From assembly GCA_910578405.1 (NCBI GenBank), contig CAJTQO010000058.1:1-16568 (forward strand): a stretch of DNA of 16,568 nt, given 5' to 3'. The notes beneath the pieces were generated by a model that worked only from the letters and a program-made list of their open reading frames with translations, did not search any database and had not been told where the DNA came from. Of the stretch, positions 13,260 through 16,568 are shown one piece after another. A program made the translations under genes and the position numbers. The number at the start of each line of letters is the position of its first letter. The stretch's first letter is position 1. The stretch is from an uncultured Lachnospiraceae bacterium (GTDB taxonomy: Bacteria > Bacillota > Clostridia > Lachnospirales > Lachnospiraceae).

Positions 13260-13694
13260 TTATCTATCGGTAAAATCTATATCATATCTATCTCCATGCG
13301 AAAAAAGGATACCGTCCGTTAATTGAATGCATAAAATAATTGTGTTTTTATCCTCAAAGTTATTATGTCCGTTATCAATCCACTGATTAAACGCCTTTTT
13401 TAACTTTCCCGCAATGTCTTTATTTTCTTCCTTACAAAACCAGCCTAAATTTACGCCTTTACCATGTGCAGTAAACCAATCTCCACAAATTCCAACATTG
13501 GGATTTTTCTCCAGTTGTTTCATTTTATCTGATAAACCATATGTAATTATATAAAATGCCCCATTCTCGTAATATGCATTAACAGCACGTACATTTGGAA
13601 CATTATCATCAATTGTTGCCAGTCCTATCAAAGTATCATGTCCAAACCGTTCCTTCATTATCTCCTGCGCTTCTTTGGGAAAAGTTTCCTTCAT
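13260..13694 (-). CDS. pyridoxamine 5'-phosphate oxidase-fold protein
   Basis: A 144-residue flavin-binding split-barrel protein of the PPOX-like superfamily. Seen: an N-terminal helix (KEAQEIMKERFGH), the strand pair LIGLATIDDNVPNVRAVNAYYENGAFYIITYG, SDKMKQLEKNPNVGICGDWFTAHGKGVNLG in the middle, and the late strand TIILCIQLTDGILFSHG. Members of this small class bind FMN or F420-type cofactors; a true PdxH role is unlikely as the protein is short. The start is set at ATG 13694 because GGAGGG (13707-13702) is 7 bases upstream. An upstream in-frame TTG at 13709 overlaps that site and is rejected. It is a stand-alone gene with no downstream partner. Confidence 0.85.
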   Translation of the reverse strand: MKETFPKEAQEIMKERFGHDTLIGLATIDDNVPNVRAVNAYYENGAFYIITYGLSDKMKQLEKNPNVGICGDWFTAHGKGVNLGWFCKEENKDIAGKLKKAFNQWIDNGHNNFEDKNTIILCIQLTDGILFSHGDRYDIDFTDR

Positions 13695-13722
13695 AAATTT
13701 ACCCTCCAAACGATAATTGTCC

Positions 13723-13745
13723 TCTATTTTCCACTATAAAATACA
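13723..13745 (-). promoter_or_regulatory. shared upstream motif, copy before the PPOX-like gene
   Basis: Identical at 20 of 23 positions to 14814-14836, upstream of the VOC gene, same orientation. The minus-strand core is TATTTTATRGTGGAAAAT, with ATTTT/AAAAT as a short dyad. It may be a shared promoter or operator. Confidence 0.4.
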
Positions 13746-13883
13746 GGGCATAGATTTCCTCTTCTGCCCTTTCAAATCATTCCGCTTTTCATACAAATTA
13801 CTCCACTCTTTATAAAATTCTTTCAAACGCCTCAACTTCGCCCGCACTCCCTCCCGGCAATCCGTCTTTATCCTCTTATATTC
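13734..13883 (-). pseudogene. decayed coding fragment, 49 codons
   Basis: The minus frame after a TGA reads EYKRIKTDCREGVRAKLRRL and continues KEFYKEWSNLYEKRNDL to a TAG at 13734. It has no start codon or ribosome binding site. The charged helical composition looks like real coding sequence, but I cannot name the parent gene. Its end overlaps the upstream motif of the PPOX-like gene. Confidence 0.35.
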
Positions 13884-13987
13884 TCAAATCAGATTGCGAT
13901 TATATTATTGTTTTCCTTTATTCGCCTATAACTTTTATTTCCAGGCATTAAAAAACCGTTAGGCTTTATTAGAAAATATTTTTGCAT

Positions 13988-14170
13988 TCATGACAACACA
14001 TCTTCCAGTTCTCCAAACATCTTCCTGCCTAACTTCTTTTCTTTTTGCATAGACTTTACATCTGTCTTTTCTTTTATTTCTTTTAAAAAAGCCTCCTCAT
14101 CTTCCTTTTTCATGGTTTGGCAGGAAACCAGGCTGTAATCTATACGGATTCCAAGCCACTTAGATGTTAT
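13988..14170 (-). pseudogene. decayed coding fragment, 60 codons
   Basis: The minus frame after a TAA reads ITSKWLGIRIDYSLVSCQTM, then KKEDEEAFLKEIKEKTDVKS and MQKEKKLGRKMFGELEDVLS, to TGA 13988. The composition is strongly coding-like (Lys/Glu helix), but no start with a ribosome binding site exists. It overlaps the neighbouring fragment at 14160-14297 by 11 bases in another frame, as if one gene had frameshifted. The parent is not recognised. Confidence 0.4.
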
Positions 14171-14297
14171 TTATTTTAACCAAATCAGTATTGAAGCAAT
14201 ACATGCGGTCACTTTTTCGCGGACGCCCCTTTTTCTTTATTTCAATTCGTTGTTCTCTCCACCACTCTAATCGGTAAACTGAATTTTTATGGATATA
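14160..14297 (-). pseudogene. decayed coding fragment with a GRPRK motif
   Basis: The minus frame reads VYRLEWWREQRIEIKKKGRP and RKSDRMYCFNTDLVKINNI to TAA at 14160, beginning within the last bases of the VOC gene. The KKKGRPRK stretch is basic and AT-hook-like. It seems to be the upstream half of the same broken gene as 13988-14170. I cannot assign the family. Confidence 0.35.
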
Positions 14298-14748
14298 AAT
14301 AACTTTGCACATATTCTAACGAAACATGCATTCTTTCGGCAATTTGTTCATCAGTCATGCCAGTGTTCTTAAATCTTTTTACAACTATTTCCATGCTTTC
14401 GCCGACTTCGATAATATGATAATCAGGGTCGTAAAATCTTATTACTCGTTGTCCCCAACTATGCTCTATCAAATCATGAACATATACTATATCAAATTTC
14501 TTCATATGGTTTAAAAATATATCAAAATCCACTTCTTCAAAAACAAGCTCAATTGCATTATTATGCAAACTCACATCTTTATCTGCAATAAAATGTTGCC
14601 AAGTAGCCATAGTTTGAAGCGCAAATCCTCCAGTTAATGTAACATTAGCGCCTAAGTCTACAATAACATCTAAGCCTAAAACATCATGATAAAATCGTTT
14701 GCTAATTTCCATATCCTTAACTGATATAAGTGTACTTACATATTTCAT
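14287..14748 (-). CDS. VOC-fold (glyoxalase/bleomycin-resistance-like) protein
   Basis: A 153-residue protein with a vicinal-oxygen-chelate domain. MKYVSTLISVKDMEISKRFYHDVLGLDV is the opening of the first half, and IELVFEEVDFD and VIRFYDPDYHIIEVGESM close the second. A short C-terminal helical tail (MTDEQIAERMHVSLEYVQSYL) resembles an HTH and occurs in other members of this subgroup. Family members bind metals and act as isomerases, dioxygenases or antibiotic-binding proteins; the role here is unknown. The start is set at ATG 14748 because GGAGGC (14760-14755) is 6 bases upstream. The longer in-frame N-terminal extension to 14805 contains that site and lacks its own, so it is rejected. Confidence 0.85.
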   Translation of the reverse strand: MKYVSTLISVKDMEISKRFYHDVLGLDVIVDLGANVTLTGGFALQTMATWQHFIADKDVSLHNNAIELVFEEVDFDIFLNHMKKFDIVYVHDLIEHSWGQRVIRFYDPDYHIIEVGESMEIVVKRFKNTGMTDEQIAERMHVSLEYVQSYLYP

Positions 14749-14813
14749 TCTATTGCCTCCATAAATTCTAAGCTGTCTACCTCTTTCACATTTTAAGTAT
14801 ATCATTCATAGCA

Positions 14814-14836
14814 TCCATTTTCCACCATAAAATATA
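14814..14836 (-). promoter_or_regulatory. shared upstream motif, copy before the VOC gene
   Basis: Partner of 13723-13745 (20/23 identical), lying 66-88 bases before the VOC start. A TATATT -10-like hexamer lies at its upstream edge on the minus strand. Confidence 0.4.
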
Positions 14837-14870
14837 AGGCGCAGCCAATCCAGATTTGCAGCTACTGTTT

Positions 14871-15413
14871 TTAGTGTGATACTATCTTGTATTCATATGG
14901 ATAATAATTTTCTAATTTATCTATATCTATTCCTTTCCCCGCATACGTCTTAAACCAGTTTTCATAGTTTGGGTTATTCCAGACTGTGCCATCTTCAAAA
15001 ACAACTTGCTCTAAACAAAGCAACGAATATGCAACTTGATTCGCTTCGCCATTCCCAACTTTCGGAAAGTCCTCCATGATTTCACCATCATATAATGACC
15101 AGCCACCACGGTATTCCTCGGTTTGATTGGGTAAAATGTTCGCTTTTGTCCGAACAATATTTTCAAATCTGCTTTCCGTACTGCTGTCAAGGAAATTCCA
15201 ATATAGCTTTAGCGGTGAACCATTTTCGCTATAAGCCAGCATACAATATTGGGTTTCCACAATGGAACTGTCGGTATTGTTTGTAAGTATATCGTGAATA
15301 TATGGTGCGCCATCTTCGTAATGGAGAATATCTGCGCTTTCATGGATAATAGTCATAGCGCTTTTTTTATTTGTCAAAAGTTCTGTATCGCCTTCGTATG
15401 GGAAATCACTTTG
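14871..15413 (-). pseudogene. 5'-truncated DUF5780 domain gene
   Basis: The open frame (180 codons) resembles the DUF5780 domain: IHDILTNNTDSSIVETQYCMLAYSENGSPLKLYWNF, then LPNQTEEYRGGWSLYDG and QVVFEDGTVWNNPNYENWF. Such domains normally lie at the end of longer, exported or lipoprotein-like proteins. Here the frame is cut by a TAG at 15414-15416, 14 bases from the stop of pglZ, and the possible starts (TTG 15377, ATG 15356) have no ribosome binding site. No signal peptide or zinc-ribbon region is present. AAGGTGG just upstream points to a different frame that ends after 11 codons. It looks like a domain remnant joined to the pglZ 3' end by rearrangement. A working short gene cannot be excluded. 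Confidence 0.6.
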
Positions 15414-15429
15414 CTAACACCACCTTGTA

Positions 15430-16568
15430 TTAAAATCCAAAATCATTCGCAAATGCTGCATCTATGATAACCTCATGACGGAACACCTCTACATCATTGC
15501 TCTCATCATAAGCAACCAAGTAGCATTTCTTGTTCTTATCGTATTTTTTGTTCTTGAATGTAAAACGCATACGGAATAATCGCTTCTGCACATCCTCATC
15601 TCTCTTATCAGCAACATAGATATTTTCATTTGAAATCTTCTCATTATCCTCTGACAAGAAGAACAATTTGTACTTTGTCCCCTTAACAATATCACTTACC
15701 GGTTCTGACTGGATAAAATCAAGTGTAGTAATCAGATTGGTAATCTTCTGCACTAAACTGACAAGCATAATTTGTACGGTACGCGTTTCCACTGCACCCT
15801 TATCCATTTTTATATCAATAACCGGAACTAACATTTCTTGTGGAGAAGACCCTCCATGTACATAATTCAGTCCGGCATTTCCTTTCGCCGAAAAAACATT
15901 CGTGCTACATGAGTAGGAAATAATCTTACTATCATCATTTCCAAGCATATAACCCAGACCAATATTCATGATACCATCATCAATTACCGGCTCTTTTGCC
16001 ACAATATACCTACGTTTCTTTAACTTGCCCGGTTCTTCCGCTGCACTTATCTTATCGCTCTGTGTTACCGGATTTCTCTTATAAATGAATCCGTGGTCAG
16101 AGGTTACAATAAAACGGTATGTGTTTGCACTGCCCGAAATCTTCTGAATAAGCTCTGAAATTTCATCTACTGCCTTAGCACAAGCATCAAATACCTCATC
16201 CTCTGTATTTTCCCCAGCATTATCTATCTGGTCATGATAGATATACACCACCTGTTGTGCTGTAAAAATATCACGAAGCTCCATACCCTTTAAGCTCTTA
16301 ATATCACTGTATTTTACACAACGGCTTTCAGGCACATAAGACTGTAATACTGCCTGTCTGGATGGTGTATCAACCGCAAATTTACCATCTACCAGCTCCC
16401 TAAAATCATCCGTCAACTCCAATGTCTTATGTGGAAGCAATGCCTCCATGCCAAGCCTTGTATATGAAGGCAGTACACTGAGCATAGGTTTTATGGATAA
16501 AGAATCCTTACACTTAGGGTTGTCCTGCATCCGCTTGTATAACTCACATCCCACCTCATATCGCATAC
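15430..16568 (-). CDS. pglZ: BREX system phosphatase-like PglZ, C-terminal part (5' end outside window)
   Basis: Residues here start at (M)RYEVGCELYKRM, the conserved core following the first metal-binding Asp of PglZ. Next are LPSYTRLGMEALLPHK (nucleophile Thr region), VVYIYHDQID, and VTSDHGFIYKR with the metal-binding Asp-His of the alkaline-phosphatase superfamily. A late HGGSSPQEMLVPV block is typical of PglZ type A, and a beta-rich C-terminal domain ends in FGF at 15430. PglZ is an essential core component of BREX phage defence, working with BrxC and the PglX DNA methyltransferase. The frame runs off the right edge (16568), so the N-terminus and probably pglX and brxC lie beyond. In the common BREX type 1 order brxL should follow; instead a truncated gene does. 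Confidence 0.9.
   Translation of the reverse strand, partial: MRYEVGCELYKRMQDNPKCKDSLSIKPMLSVLPSYTRLGMEALLPHKTLELTDDFRELVDGKFAVDTPSRQAVLQSYVPESRCVKYSDIKSLKGMELRDIFTAQQVVYIYHDQIDNAGENTEDEVFDACAKAVDEISELIQKISGSANTYRFIVTSDHGFIYKRNPVTQSDKISAAEEPGKLKKRRYIVAKEPVIDDGIMNIGLGYMLGNDDSKIISYSCSTNVFSAKGNAGLNYVHGGSSPQEMLVPVIDIKMDKGAVETRTVQIMLVSLVQKITNLITTLDFIQSEPVSDIVKGTKYKLFFLSEDNEKISNENIYVADKRDEDVQKRLFRMRFTFKNKKYDKNKKCYLVAYDESNDVEVFRHEVIIDAAFANDFGF

Noticed and set aside
13695..13709. Upstream TTG start for the PPOX-like gene
   Set aside because: The TTG overlaps the GGAGGG that serves ATG 13694, and no ribosome binding site precedes it.
14749..14805. N-terminal extension of the VOC protein (MIYLKCERG...)
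   Set aside because: The extension contains the ribosome binding site of the internal ATG, and VOC proteins begin at about MKYVSTLISV.

Overview
The window looks like chromosomal DNA of a Gram-positive anaerobe of the Clostridia, most likely Lachnospiraceae. This rests on strong AGGAGG-type ribosome binding sites, SigA- and SigD-type promoters, a Bacillus/Clostridium-type LexA box, a DUF6033 gene and an IS3-family element. The placement is inference from content; no rRNA or tRNA gene is present to anchor it. Nearly every gene is on the minus strand, and the right-hand 3.5 kb is visibly more AT-rich than the left.

Layout. 1-585: right end of an IS3-family insertion sequence. 586-1835: a DUF6033 gene read from a SigD-type promoter, with a long hairpin-rich leader and a distal terminator. 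1901-5585: an N-degron proteolysis operon, clpS-clpA-aat. Its single good promoter carries a LexA-like box between the -35 and -10. 5617-6992: an aminoglycoside-adenylyltransferase-like gene, and divergently a small basic Cys-containing protein with its own promoter and terminator. 6999-9237: a Cys-rich flavoprotein, a LysR regulator and a small-molecule methyltransferase. 9311-10644: an orphan HTH-fused cytosine-5 DNA methyltransferase, preceded by a promoter and a two-copy 28-nt repeat. 10663-12962: an MFS exporter and a TetR regulator with twin palindromic operators. 13014-14297: repeats, mini-ORFs, a pyridoxamine-phosphate-oxidase-like gene and decayed coding fragments. 14287-15413: a VOC-fold protein and a 5'-truncated DUF5780 gene. 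15430-16568: the C-terminal part of PglZ, the phosphatase-like protein of a BREX phage-defence system that continues past the right edge.

How the genes work together. Aat adds Leu/Phe to protein N-termini, ClpS recognises such N-degrons, and ClpA unfolds them for ClpP, which is not in this window. The arrangement makes one regulated pathway, and the LexA-like site suggests DNA-damage control. The TetR-MFS pair looks like a self-regulated efflux unit. The right side (orphan DNA methyltransferase, BREX pglZ without brxL next to it, gene fragments, dispersed repeats) resembles a defence or accessory island that has been rearranged. The observations most worth following are the LexA-like box on the N-degron operon, the SigD promoter with its self-complementary leader before the DUF6033 gene, and the truncated BREX edge.
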